Shown here: positions 37,992-45,834 of the stretch, piece after piece
Position numbering within the stretch: position 1 is the first letter of the stretch
Layout of the letters: every line of letters begins with the position of its first letter
From: Azonexus hydrophilus DSM 23864
Lineage (GTDB): Bacteria > Pseudomonadota > Gammaproteobacteria > Burkholderiales > Rhodocyclaceae
Assembly (NCBI RefSeq): GCF_000429605.1
Contig: NZ_AUCE01000011.1
Span: 434,001 to 498,000 of the forward strand
Length of the DNA stretch: 64,000 nucleotides
Direction of reading: 5' to 3'
The notes under the pieces: generated by a model
Told to the model about the DNA's origin: nothing
What the model saw: only the letters and a program-made list of their open reading frames with translations
Databases searched by the model: none
Position numbers and translations under genes: made by a program

Positions 37992-38187
37992 TTTTGTCTC
38001 CTGGGAATGGTTGAATCCTGCCGGGGGTTCCGGTCCGACTGATTATGCGGTGCCTGCCGGGGAAAATGTCTTACCCGGCACGATCGGCTACCATTCGTGA
38101 TCAGATCGTTACATATCGCAACCATTTAGAACAAAACCGAATCGGCTGGTGCAGCGCGAGCGACAGACGGAAATCCTCGGACCCGCA

Positions 38188-38216
38188 TTGAATTGCCGGT
38201 GATCCAGGACTAGAAT
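38188..38216 (+). promoter_or_regulatory. Sigma-70-type promoter of tRNA-Gly
   Basis: TTGAAT (38188-38193) and TAGAAT (38211-38216) are separated by 17 bases. The tRNA begins 19 bases after the -10 element. Confidence 0.65.
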
Positions 38217-38234
38217 CTCGCCTTCACCGCCCGA

Positions 38235-38308
38235 GCGGGCGTCGTATAGTGGCATTACCTGAGCTTCCCAAGCTCATGAGGAGGGTTCGATTCCCTTCGC
38301 CCGCTCCA
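38235..38308 (+). tRNA. tRNA-Gly (anticodon CCC)
   Basis: The 74-nt tRNA closely matches E. coli glyU. The acceptor GCGGGCG pairs with CGCCCGC. The anticodon stem TGAGC/GCTCA encloses loop TTCCCAA with anticodon CCC, the T arm is AGGGTTCGATTCCCT, and CCA is encoded. It reads GGG codons. A strong terminator follows 16 bases downstream. Confidence 0.97.
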
Positions 38309-38321
38309 GTCGCCGGTCCAA

Positions 38322-39272
38322 TCAGCCCTCCTGTCTTGCGGAGGGCTTTTTTGTGTCCGGAAGCCCGGGGGCGCGGGATTCGCCGGCGGCTTCCAGCAAT
38401 TCCCGGATGAAGGCCTGCGCCGGTAGCGACAGCACTTTCCCTTTCAGATGAACGATGGACCACGGCTGGCGGATCGGGAAGTGTTCGACGTCGAGGATGG
38501 CCAGTCCTTGTTCGGCGGGGTCGGCGGCTAGCGAATGTCGCGACAGGATGGCCAGGCCGAGGCCGCTGGCGACGAGGTCGCGGATGGCTTCGTTGCTGGC
38601 GACGGTGAGGCGGACGGTCGGTGTCAGGCCGAGTTGCTGCAGGTGACGGTCGACGGCGGCGCGCGAGCCGGAGCCGGGTTCACGCAGCAGGAAGGATGCG
38701 CCGGCCAGTTCGGCCGCCGTGCAGCGCCGGCCGGCGGCGGGGTGGTCGAGTGGGGCGATGACGACCAGCGGATTGTCGAGGAAGGGGCGGACGACGATGT
38801 CCATGTCAGCCGGCGGCAGGGACATGATGTAGAGGTCGTCCTCGTTGCCGCGCATGCGGGCGACGACGCCGGCGCGGTTGGTGATTTCCAGCTGGACGTC
38901 GATTTCCGGGTAGCGGCGGCAGAAGGCGCCGAGCATGCGCGGCAGGAAGTACTTGGCGGTGGTCACCAGGGCGACGCGCAGACGACCGCTGTGCATGCCC
39001 TGCAGGGCACCGATGGCCGAATCGAAGCGCGCCCATTCGTCGTCGAGCGCTCGTACTGTTGCCTGCAGTTCCTCGCCGGCAGCGGTCAGGCGGATGTCGC
39101 GGCCGATCTGCTCGAACAGCGGCAGGCCGATCGTTTCGCTCAATTGCTTGATCTGGATCGAGACCGCCGGCTGGGTCAGGTGCAGCGTCTCCGCCGCTCG
39201 CGAAAAGCTGCCGAGACGGGCGACGCTGGCAAAGGTTTCGAGCTGACGCTGGGTAATGTGGCGGCGGTTCAT
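38322..39272 (-). CDS. LysR-family regulator divergent from sbtAB (CbbR/CysB-like)
   Basis: This 316-residue regulator has an N-terminal winged helix (TQRQLETFASVARLGSFSRAAETLHLTQPAVSIQI) and a C-terminal periplasmic-binding-like effector domain (LRVALVTTAKYFLPRML, DDLYIMSLPP). The body resembles CbbR/CmpR carbon-assimilation regulators. It is divergent from sbtA across about 104 bp, so sbtAB is its likely target. Confidence 0.9.
   Translation of the reverse strand: MNRRHITQRQLETFASVARLGSFSRAAETLHLTQPAVSIQIKQLSETIGLPLFEQIGRDIRLTAAGEELQATVRALDDEWARFDSAIGALQGMHSGRLRVALVTTAKYFLPRMLGAFCRRYPEIDVQLEITNRAGVVARMRGNEDDLYIMSLPPADMDIVVRPFLDNPLVVIAPLDHPAAGRRCTAAELAGASFLLREPGSGSRAAVDRHLQQLGLTPTVRLTVASNEAIRDLVASGLGLAILSRHSLAADPAEQGLAILDVEHFPIRQPWSIVHLKGKVLSLPAQAFIRELLEAAGESRAPGLPDTKKPSARQEG
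38324..38352 (+). terminator. Intrinsic terminator after tRNA-Gly
   Basis: AGCCCTCC (38324-38331) pairs with GGAGGGCT (38340-38347), followed by five more T. The stem lies inside the last codons of the opposite-strand LysR gene. Confidence 0.93.
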
Positions 39273-39304
39273 ATAAGTAAAAGCAAATGATTTGACGATA
39301 AAGT

Positions 39305-39317
39305 TTAATTGGATTTA
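39305..39317 (+). promoter_or_regulatory. Possible LysR/CbbR-type operator upstream of sbtA
   Basis: TTA-ATTGGAT-TTA fits the TNA-N7-TNA pattern reported for CbbR-type regulators. It lies in the AT-rich 104 bp between the LysR gene and sbtA. The match is short, in AT-rich sequence, and may be chance. Confidence 0.4.
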
Positions 39318-39376
39318 ATCGATCGAAAAAGGGATAGTCGCGCCGTCGCGGCCCAGCCGCCTGCCGGAATGTTTCC

Positions 39377-40321
39377 ATGCCCTTCGAACCCGTCATCCTT
39401 TTCTTCCTGCTCGGTGCCCTGGCCGGTCTGATCCGCTCCGACCTGCGCATTCCTGCCGTCCTCTACGAATCGCTGAGCATCTTCCTGCTGCTGGCGATCG
39501 GCCTGAAAGGTGGCGTCGAACTGGCGCGCTATCCGCTGGGCGACCTGGTATTTGCGGCCGCCTGCGTGGTGCTGGCCGGGGCGCTGATTCCGTTGATTGC
39601 TTTTCCGGTGCTGCTGCGCGCCGGCAAGATGGCGCGTGCCGACGCGGCGTCGATTGCTGCCCACTACGGTTCGGTGAGCGTCGTCACCTTCGCCGTCGGC
39701 AGTACCTTCCTGGCCGGGCAAGGCGTCGAGGCTGAGGGCTACCTGACGGTTTTCCTGGTCCTGCTCGAATTCCCGGCGCTGATGATCGGTATCTGGCTGG
39801 CCCGCCGGGGCGAGGGTGGCGGTGATTGGGGCAAGGTGCTGCACGAGGTCTTTGCCGGCAAGAGCATCGTCCTCCTGCTGGGTGGCCTGGTGATCGGCTG
39901 GGTTGCCGGTAGCGAGGGCTTGAAGCCGCTCGACAAGCTGTTCTTCGACCTGTTCAAGGGCATGCTGGCGATCTTCCTGCTCGAAATGGGCCTGGTGGCT
40001 GCCAGCCGCATCGGCGATCTGCGCCGGGCCGGCTGGTTCCTGGCCGGCTTCGCCATCGTCATGCCGCTGGTGTCGGCCGGCATCGGCATTGCCACCGGCC
40101 TGCTGCTCGGCCTGTCGGTCGGTGGCACGACCTTGCTGGCGACGCTTTACGCCAGCGCCTCCTACATCGCGGCGCCGGCAGCGATGCGCATTGCCGTGCC
40201 GGAAGCCAATCCCGGCCTGTCGATTGGCGCCGCGCTCGGCATCACCTTCCCGTTCAACCTGCTGGTGGGCATTCCGGCCTATCATTGGCTGGCCACCACC
40301 CTGCATGGAGTTTTCGCATGA
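39377..40321 (+). CDS. sbtA: Sodium-dependent bicarbonate transporter SbtA-like permease
   Basis: This 314-residue inner-membrane permease has about 10 hydrophobic helices in two inverted halves. Family signatures visible are LRIPAVLYESLSIFLLLAIGLKGGVEL and its repeat in the second half (LLEMGLVAASR), with HYGSVSVVTFAVG and YIAAPAAMRIAVPEANPG. SbtA imports bicarbonate with sodium in cyanobacteria. The stop overlaps the start of an SbtB-like PII gene (ATGA), as in cyanobacterial sbtAB, which supports the assignment. Confidence 0.88.
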   Translation: MPFEPVILFFLLGALAGLIRSDLRIPAVLYESLSIFLLLAIGLKGGVELARYPLGDLVFAAACVVLAGALIPLIAFPVLLRAGKMARADAASIAAHYGSVSVVTFAVGSTFLAGQGVEAEGYLTVFLVLLEFPALMIGIWLARRGEGGGDWGKVLHEVFAGKSIVLLLGGLVIGWVAGSEGLKPLDKLFFDLFKGMLAIFLLEMGLVAASRIGDLRRAGWFLAGFAIVMPLVSAGIGIATGLLLGLSVGGTTLLATLYASASYIAAPAAMRIAVPEANPGLSIGAALGITFPFNLLVGIPAYHWLATTLHGVFA

Positions 40322-40626
40322 ACCGCCCGTTGCAAACCCGCAAGCTGCTGACCATCGTCTGCGAGGCCGCCCTGGAAAAGCGCCTGGAAAAGGAGCTGCC
40401 GCAGTTCGGCGCGCACGGCTACACGATTTCCGACGCCCGCGGCAGCGGCGCCCACGGTCGGCGCGACGCGGCCTGGCCGGCCAGCGCCAACATCCGGGTC
40501 GAGGTGCTGTGCGACGAGGCGGTGGCGGAAACCGTCATCCGCCACCTGGAAGCGCAGTATTTCACCAGCTACCAGCTGGTCGTCTTCCTGTCGGACGTAC
40601 AGGTGTTGCGGGCGGAGAAGTTTTAA
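40318..40626 (+). CDS. sbtB: SbtB-like PII-family regulator
   Basis: This 102-residue PII-like protein is probably the partner that gates SbtA according to adenylate nucleotides. Recognisable parts are KLLTIVCEAALEKRLEKELP, the T-loop-like GYTISDARGSGAHGRRD and VRVEVLCDE-type central strands. It has no T-loop uridylylation Tyr like GlnK. It is translationally coupled to sbtA. An assignment made on sequence alone would be uncertain, but the context is strong. Confidence 0.82.
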   Translation: MNRPLQTRKLLTIVCEAALEKRLEKELPQFGAHGYTISDARGSGAHGRRDAAWPASANIRVEVLCDEAVAETVIRHLEAQYFTSYQLVVFLSDVQVLRAEKF

Positions 40627-40636
40627 CCCAGCAGGT

Positions 40637-41266
40637 TTAGCCTAGCAGCTTGCGCTGATCGAGGAATTTTTCGAGGATTTCCAGCCGGCTCAGCGGGTCT
40701 TCGAGTTCCAGCAGCTTCTGCTTGGCCAGGTTCTGCACCGGCAGCACTTCGGTCAGACGGTAGCCGACCCAGGCCGCGTCGTCGTAACGGTGCGGTTCCG
40801 GCATGCGCGCCGGGCCGAGATCGCCGATCACGCGCTGGAGTAAAGGCAGCAGGCGCTCGCGATGCTGTGGCAGCGGCACTTCCGGCTCGGCGATCAATTC
40901 GACGCTGGCGATCAGCAGCTTGTCGGCGCCGACCTCGTGGTCGAGGATGCGGAAACGCCGGCCGCCGAGGGCATCGATCATCAGGATGCCGAGCTGCTCC
41001 ATTTCCCAGTTGGCAATGCGGGCCAGGGTACCGACGGTGTGCGGCACGGCAGCTTCGCCGACTTCGGCGCCGGCGTCGATCAGGCAGATGCCGAAGGGCG
41101 TGTCTTCCTTGAGGCAGGCGGCGGCCATGTCCAGATAGCGTTGCTCGAAGATCTTCAGCGGCTGCACGCCGCCGGGGAAGAGCACGGTGTTGAGCGGGAA
41201 CAGCGGGATGCGCAGGGTTTCGACGGCGGCGCCGCCGGGCGAACGCATGAAATCGAACCAGCCCAT
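40637..41266 (-). CDS. LON substrate-binding-domain protein
   Basis: This 209-residue cytoplasmic protein consists of only the N-terminal substrate-recognition domain of Lon protease (LRIPLFPLNTVLFPGGVQPLKIFEQRYLDM). It has no AAA+ or protease domains. Its function is unknown. It is separated from ubiX by one base on the same strand. Confidence 0.88.
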   Translation of the reverse strand: MGWFDFMRSPGGAAVETLRIPLFPLNTVLFPGGVQPLKIFEQRYLDMAAACLKEDTPFGICLIDAGAEVGEAAVPHTVGTLARIANWEMEQLGILMIDALGGRRFRILDHEVGADKLLIASVELIAEPEVPLPQHRERLLPLLQRVIGDLGPARMPEPHRYDDAAWVGYRLTEVLPVQNLAKQKLLELEDPLSRLEILEKFLDQRKLLG

Positions 41267-41267
41267 C

Positions 41268-41879
41268 TCAGTCGGCCTCGCCCCAGCGCCGCATCAGCGT
41301 GTGACCGACGCCTATCTGGTCGAGGACGCGGGCGACGACGAAATCGACGATGTCCTGCACGCTCTGCGGGTGCTGGTAGAAGCCCGGGCTGGGCGGCAGG
41401 ATGACGGCACCGGCGCGCGACAGGCGCAGCATGTTTTCCAGATGGATCGCCGAGAACGGGGTTTCACGTGGAACCAGCACCAGCTTGCGGCCTTCCTTGA
41501 GGACGACGTCGGCGGCGCGTTCGATCAGGTTGTCGGAAAGGCCCTGGGCAATCGAGGCCAGCGTGCCCATCGTGCACGGACAGACGATCATCGCGTCGGG
41601 CGGGTTGGAACCGGAGGCGACCGGCGCAAACCATTCCTCGCGGCCGTATACCTGCAGGTTTTCCGGGTGGGCAACGTTGAAGCGGGCGAGCAGGGCAGTG
41701 CGCGCCTCGGCAGGCCGCGACGGCAGCTCGAAATCCATTTCCTGACGGGCCACGATCTGCGCCGCCTGCGAATACAGCAACTGCACGCGACAGCCGGCGG
41801 CGAGCAGGCATTCGAGCAGGCGCAGGCCGTAGGGCATGCCCGAGGCGCCGGTCAGGGCAAGGCAGACGGTTTGGCTCAT
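41268..41879 (-). CDS. ubiX: Flavin prenyltransferase UbiX
   Basis: UbiX prenylates FMN with dimethylallyl phosphate to make the cofactor of UbiD decarboxylases in ubiquinone synthesis. The 203 residues show the flavin-binding LALTGASGMPYGLRLLE, VCPCTMGTLASIA and LVPRETPFSAIHLENMLRLS. The start overlaps the stop of the Gx transporter gene (ATGA). Confidence 0.95.
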   Translation of the reverse strand: MSQTVCLALTGASGMPYGLRLLECLLAAGCRVQLLYSQAAQIVARQEMDFELPSRPAEARTALLARFNVAHPENLQVYGREEWFAPVASGSNPPDAMIVCPCTMGTLASIAQGLSDNLIERAADVVLKEGRKLVLVPRETPFSAIHLENMLRLSRAGAVILPPSPGFYQHPQSVQDIVDFVVARVLDQIGVGHTLMRRWGEAD

Positions 41880-42409
41880 CGTGGGAAATCCGTGGCAGGC
41901 GTATCAGCCAGCAGTTTAGCCGCGATCAGGCCGTTGATGGTGCCGAATACCAGCGCCGCGCCGGCAAACACCGGGGTGAGCAGGAAGACGCCGTCGTGCG
42001 GGATCAGCCAGGCGCGGGCAAGCAGCAACTGGCCGCCGATGTGGGCAAAGGCGGCCAGGATCGACAGGCTGACCGGACCGAACCAGCGGGCCGGTAAATG
42101 GCGGGCCAGACCGAGCGTGAGCAGGCTGAGCGTGGTTCCGGTCAGCGACAGGAAGAAGCCGGGGGCGAGGAAGTAGCCGAGCAGCAGGCTGCCGGCCAGC
42201 ACGCGCAGGACGCTGACCCAGACCGCCGTACCCCAGCCGTAGCGCAACAGCACGACCAGTGTGACGATATTGGCCAGCCCCGGCTTGACGCCGGGCAGCG
42301 GCGAGGGAATTGCCGCATCGACCAGCGACAGACCGACGGCGGCGGTGGCCAGCCAGGCGACGCGCCGGTCCTCGGCGGTGACGGTCAGTTCAATAGCTGA
42401 TCGAGTCAT
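41876..42409 (-). CDS. Gx transporter family membrane protein (Hpre_diP_synt_I family)
   Basis: This 177-residue protein has about five hydrophobic helices and belongs to the Gx/heptaprenyl-diphosphate-synthase-component-I-like family (VDAAIPSPLPGVKPGLANIVTL). These small membrane proteins resemble ECF-type S components and are often next to a NusG-domain-II protein, as here. The substrate is unknown. An in-frame GTG at 42415 is an alternative start. It overlaps the NusG-II gene by 20 bp. Confidence 0.8.
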   Translation of the reverse strand: MTRSAIELTVTAEDRRVAWLATAAVGLSLVDAAIPSPLPGVKPGLANIVTLVVLLRYGWGTAVWVSVLRVLAGSLLLGYFLAPGFFLSLTGTTLSLLTLGLARHLPARWFGPVSLSILAAFAHIGGQLLLARAWLIPHDGVFLLTPVFAGAALVFGTINGLIAAKLLADTPATDFPR

Positions 42410-42764
42410 AGACACGGGTCCGGCCGGTGATCTGCAGGCTGACGCGATTGGGGGCGCAGATGGCGATTTCGCCGGGGCGCATCAACCAGCCTTGCTTGAC
42501 GCAGTACTGGCGCGGGCCGGGGTCGGAAACGACACGGGCGCGGCCGGGTTCGACGGCGATCAAGGTGCTGCCGAGCGGACCGGGGACTTCGATCTGCTTC
42601 CTGGCTTTGAGGTCGATATCGGCAAAAATCTGGCCCTCCTGGCGGACGATTGCCCGGTCGGCCATGCCGCCCTGCCAGAACATCGGGATGCTCAGTCCGA
42701 CCAGCACGGCGGCCAGTCCGATGATCAGCCAGTCGCCGGGCAGCAGCAGCGCCAGCCAGCGCAT
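42390..42764 (-). CDS. NusG domain II-containing membrane-anchored protein
   Basis: This 124-residue protein has one N-terminal membrane segment (DWLIIGLAAVLVGLSIPMFW) and a C-terminal NusG-II-like beta domain (ARVVSDPGPRQYCVKQGWLMRPGEIAICAPNRV). Pairing with a Gx transporter protein is common in many genomes. Its function is unknown. The start overlaps the rapZ stop (TGATG). Confidence 0.82.
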   Translation of the reverse strand: MRWLALLLPGDWLIIGLAAVLVGLSIPMFWQGGMADRAIVRQEGQIFADIDLKARKQIEVPGPLGSTLIAVEPGRARVVSDPGPRQYCVKQGWLMRPGEIAICAPNRVSLQITGRTRVYDSISY

Positions 42765-43606
42765 CAGCCGGCCAGGGTGCGGTGACGGACCAGGACGCGG
42801 GCCTGGCCGGCGAATTGCCGGGCCAGGGTCTCGGCCAGGTAGACCGAACGGTGCTGACCGCCGGTGCAGCCGATGGCGACGGTCAGGTAATTGCGGTTGT
42901 CGCGCACGTAGCTGGGCAGCCAGTCGCCGACGAAGCGGGCGATGTCGTCGCGCATGCGGGCCACTTCAGGCTGGGCCTCGAGAAATTCGATGACCGGACG
43001 GTCGCGCCCGGTCAGCGGGCGCAACTCGGGATCGTAGTGCGGGTTGGGCAGGCAGCGTACGTCGTAGACCAGGTCGGCGTCGAGCGGCAGCCCGTGCTTG
43101 AAGCCGAAGGACTGGAACATCAGCGTCAGGCCCTGGCCGGGCTCGGTTTCGATGAACTGGCGCACCCATTCGCGCAGCGCATTGGCCTTGAGGTTGCTGG
43201 TGTCGATGCGGTGGCCGAGGTCCGAAATCGGCGCCAGCATCTCGCTTTCCAGGCGGATCGATTCGGCCAGCGTGCGGTTGTCGCCGCCCAGCGGGTGGCG
43301 CCGGCGGGTCTCCGAATAGCGCTTGAGCAGCGTTTCCTCGCTGGCGTGCAGGAACAGGAAATTGTGCCGAACGCCGTCCTCGGTGAGCTTCTTGAGCTTC
43401 TCCGGGAGCAGGCTGATGCCGCCGCCGGAACGGGCATCGATGGCCACCGCCACCTTGCGCACCTTCTCCTCGCGCAACATGCCGGCGAGTACCGTGAGCA
43501 TCACCACCGGCAGGTTGTCCACGCAGTAATAACCGGCGTCCTCGAGCAGGTGCAGGGCGACGGACTTGCCTGAACCGGACAGGCCGCTGATGAGAATGAG
43601 TTCCAT
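42764..43606 (-). CDS. rapZ: RNase adapter protein RapZ
   Basis: This 280-residue P-loop protein has Walker [14 protein letters not shown], followed by [11 protein letters not shown]. The C-terminal RNA-binding region has [17 protein letters not shown]. In enterobacteria RapZ targets GlmZ sRNA to RNase E; in Betaproteobacteria its role is less defined. The restriction-modification cassette starts 342 bp upstream. Confidence 0.94.
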   Translation of the reverse strand: MELILISGLSGSGKSVALHLLEDAGYYCVDNLPVVMLTVLAGMLREEKVRKVAVAIDARSGGGISLLPEKLKKLTEDGVRHNFLFLHASEETLLKRYSETRRRHPLGGDNRTLAESIRLESEMLAPISDLGHRIDTSNLKANALREWVRQFIETEPGQGLTLMFQSFGFKHGLPLDADLVYDVRCLPNPHYDPELRPLTGRDRPVIEFLEAQPEVARMRDDIARFVGDWLPSYVRDNRNYLTVAIGCTGGQHRSVYLAETLARQFAGQARVLVRHRTLAG

Positions 43607-43948
43607 GGAGGCAGAGCATAATCAACGGGGCGGCAGCCGGCAAGCTGCGGGGTGCTGTCTATATCGACGGGAGTTGGCGTTATCCACGCCAGGGGCTTAT
43701 TCTCTTGGGATGTGCAGGCAGGGCAACCTATCGGGAACTCGGTTGATTCAAACAAAAGCCTCCGGACTTCGGTTCACTGGCTCGCCAGCCGGAGGCTAGG
43801 GTAGACTTCCAAACTAAAACGACGCCTGCAGAATTGCAAGGTTGGAAAATGCAGGATGACGGCTATCTGTCGTCAGGAAAAGCGAATTGAGGAATTAGGA
43901 GACGCTTTCGCAACGGCTGCGGTGTTTTCTATGCGCGGGAGAGATTAG
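43607..43948. other. Non-coding interval between rapZ and the RM cassette
   Basis: I see no gene in these 342 bases. They hold an inverted repeat (43757-43797) and a six-base-pair hairpin around 43675-43691 (TGGCGT/ACGCCA). The rightmost 100 bases have only 5- to 13-codon frames, not a controller protein. Base composition falls toward the methylase, suggesting a junction of chromosome and acquired DNA. Confidence 0.6.
43757..43797 (-). terminator. Terminator-like inverted repeat left of the RM cassette
   Basis: AGCCTCCGG (43757-43765) and CCGGAGGCT (43789-43797) form a nine-base-pair stem with a 23-base loop. Read on the minus strand, the stem is followed by TTTTGTTT, as in an intrinsic terminator. 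No minus-strand gene lies just to its right now, so it may be a relic of what was there before the cassette. Confidence 0.55.
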
Positions 43949-45154
43949 ATGAAGTGCGTGGAGTTATACGCTGGTGCTGGCGGACTAGCCATGGGCGTTC
44001 ACCTTGCTGGGTTTGAGCCTCAAGCTGTCGTCGAATGGGATAAATGGGCGTGCGACACCATCCGCGAGAACGGGGTATGCGGTTATCCGCTCGTGGCAGG
44101 CTGGAATGTCCATGAAGGCGATGTCAGAGCTTTTGATTGGGAAAGTATCGGCGAAGGCATTGACCTTCTCGCTGGTGGCCCGCCGTGCCAACCTTTCTCT
44201 GTCGGCGGAAAGCACAAAGCACATGACGACAGCCGCGACATGTTTCCCGCAACGGTAGATATCGTGCGCAGACTGCGCCCACGAGCCTTCATCGTTGAGA
44301 ATGTGAAAGGACTGACCCGTTCGTCGTTTGCAAACTACTATCAATACATCTTGTTGCAACTGACATTCCCCGAAGTCGGGAAGCGGAATAGCGAGGATTG
44401 GCTGAGCCATTTCCATCGATTGCAAAAGGAAAAGGCCTCGGGCAAGGCAATCGGTAACGGACTGACCTACAATGTTGTTCCGACCCTAGTGAACGCTGCC
44501 GATTATGGCATCCCACAAAAGCGGGAGCGGGTCTTTGTCGTCGGATTCCGTGCTGATCAGGAGGTCGAATGGTCTTTTCCGAAGGCAACACATAGCTTTG
44601 ACGCCCTCCTTTATGACCAGTTCGTCAGCGGTGAATATTGGAAGCGGCATGGTATTAAACAACTGCCAATACCTGAGAAGCACATCTCGCGCATCAGAAA
44701 GCTGGGAATGTTTCCGCCAGATACGCTTCCTTGGAAAACCGTGCGCGATGCCTTAGTAGGCTTGCCAGATCCAGAATCAACGATGGCAAAAATCTTCCCC
44801 GACCATCGTTTCCAAGATGGTGCCAAGGTTTATCCAGGTCATACGGGGAGTCCGCTTGACCTGCCTGCAAAAACCCTGAAGGCGGGGGGGCACGGCGTTC
44901 CCGGCGGCGAAAACATGCTTGTTCGTGAAGACGGAAGCGTTCGCTACTTCACCGTAAGAGAGGCCGCGCGTATCCAGACTTTCCCTGATGGCTACCGCTT
45001 CCATGGTTCGTGGACGGAAACCATGCGGCAACTAGGTAATGCGGTTCCCGTCATGCTTGGGCGGATCGTTGCCGCCAGCGTTGCCGAGAAACTTGCTCTT
45101 GCGCAGATGCAGCAACTTGCGAGTACTCCCGTGAAGGCCAAGGGTGTTGCATGA
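43949..45154 (+). CDS. DNA (cytosine-5-)-methyltransferase of a type II RM system
   Basis: This 401-residue C5-cytosine methylase has motif I ELYAGAGGLAMGV, motif IV with the catalytic Cys in GGPPCQPFS, and motif VI FIVENVKG. Motif VIII is QKRERVFVVG, and motif X is GNAVPVMLG, preceded by TVREAARIQTFPD. It protects host DNA from the coupled endonuclease, whose start overlaps the methylase stop by four bases. Codon use is visibly less GC-rich than in the surrounding genes, indicating recent transfer. The probable site is CCGCGG if it follows Eco29kI. Confidence 0.93.
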   Translation: MKCVELYAGAGGLAMGVHLAGFEPQAVVEWDKWACDTIRENGVCGYPLVAGWNVHEGDVRAFDWESIGEGIDLLAGGPPCQPFSVGGKHKAHDDSRDMFPATVDIVRRLRPRAFIVENVKGLTRSSFANYYQYILLQLTFPEVGKRNSEDWLSHFHRLQKEKASGKAIGNGLTYNVVPTLVNAADYGIPQKRERVFVVGFRADQEVEWSFPKATHSFDALLYDQFVSGEYWKRHGIKQLPIPEKHISRIRKLGMFPPDTLPWKTVRDALVGLPDPESTMAKIFPDHRFQDGAKVYPGHTGSPLDLPAKTLKAGGHGVPGGENMLVREDGSVRYFTVREAARIQTFPDGYRFHGSWTETMRQLGNAVPVMLGRIVAASVAEKLALAQMQQLASTPVKAKGVA

Positions 45155-45795
45155 TGGCGGATATCATCCCTTTCAACCCGCTGGATAAAAGGAATCTAGG
45201 GGCAAGTGTTGCTGAAGCGATGCTCGCAAGCAAGGTGCATCCGCTCGGAGATTTGCCTGAATTCAAGGGGGCGGGCATTTACGCTATTTACTACGCAGGC
45301 AACTTTGCTCCGTATGCGGAGATTGCAAAGCGGAACAAGGATTCGAAGACAGCTCCCATCTATGTTGGTAAGGCTGTTCCTGCGGGGGCCAGAAAAGGTG
45401 GTGGAGCAGGAACAAATGGCGGTAAACCACTATTCAATCGCCTGGCCGAACACGCGGAAAGCATTCGTGCCGTCGAAAATCTGGACGTCAAGGACTTCTA
45501 TTGTCGCTTTCTCGTCGTTGACGATATTTGGATTCCCCTGGGCGAGTCCTTGCTGATCGCTCGTTATTCGCCAGTTTGGAATGCGCTTATCGACGGTTTC
45601 GGAAACCACGACCCTGGCAGTGGGAGATACAACGGCATGAGACCCCGCTGGGATCTCCTTCATCCGGGACGGGCCTGGGCGGCAAAGTGCAGACCAAGAC
45701 CAGAGTCACCTGAAGACATTGCACGTGATATCGAGACCTATCTTCGGAACTCGACTTTCCCGATTTCTGACCGTTTCATCGTATCTGACGATTGA
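45151..45795 (+). CDS. Eco29kI-like GIY-YIG type II restriction endonuclease
   Basis: This 214-residue nuclease has a GIY-YIG core: GAGIYAIYYAG, then PIYVGKA in the YIG position, an Arg/His helix (FNRLAEH), the catalytic Glu in PLGESLLI and Asn in LIDGFGNHDPG. This arrangement matches the Eco29kI family, which cuts CCGCGG. It overlaps the methylase by four bases, so expression is coupled. It shares the methylase's low-GC codon style. Confidence 0.87.
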   Translation: MMADIIPFNPLDKRNLGASVAEAMLASKVHPLGDLPEFKGAGIYAIYYAGNFAPYAEIAKRNKDSKTAPIYVGKAVPAGARKGGGAGTNGGKPLFNRLAEHAESIRAVENLDVKDFYCRFLVVDDIWIPLGESLLIARYSPVWNALIDGFGNHDPGSGRYNGMRPRWDLLHPGRAWAAKCRPRPESPEDIARDIETYLRNSTFPISDRFIVSDD

Positions 45796-45834
45796 GTTTA
45801 TTCTTGTGAACCGACTAACCGAAGGGCTTGCGGC

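Noticed and set aside
43845-43945. Short frames before the methylase as a controller (C) protein
   Set aside because: They are only 5 and 13 codons long with no helix-turn-helix.
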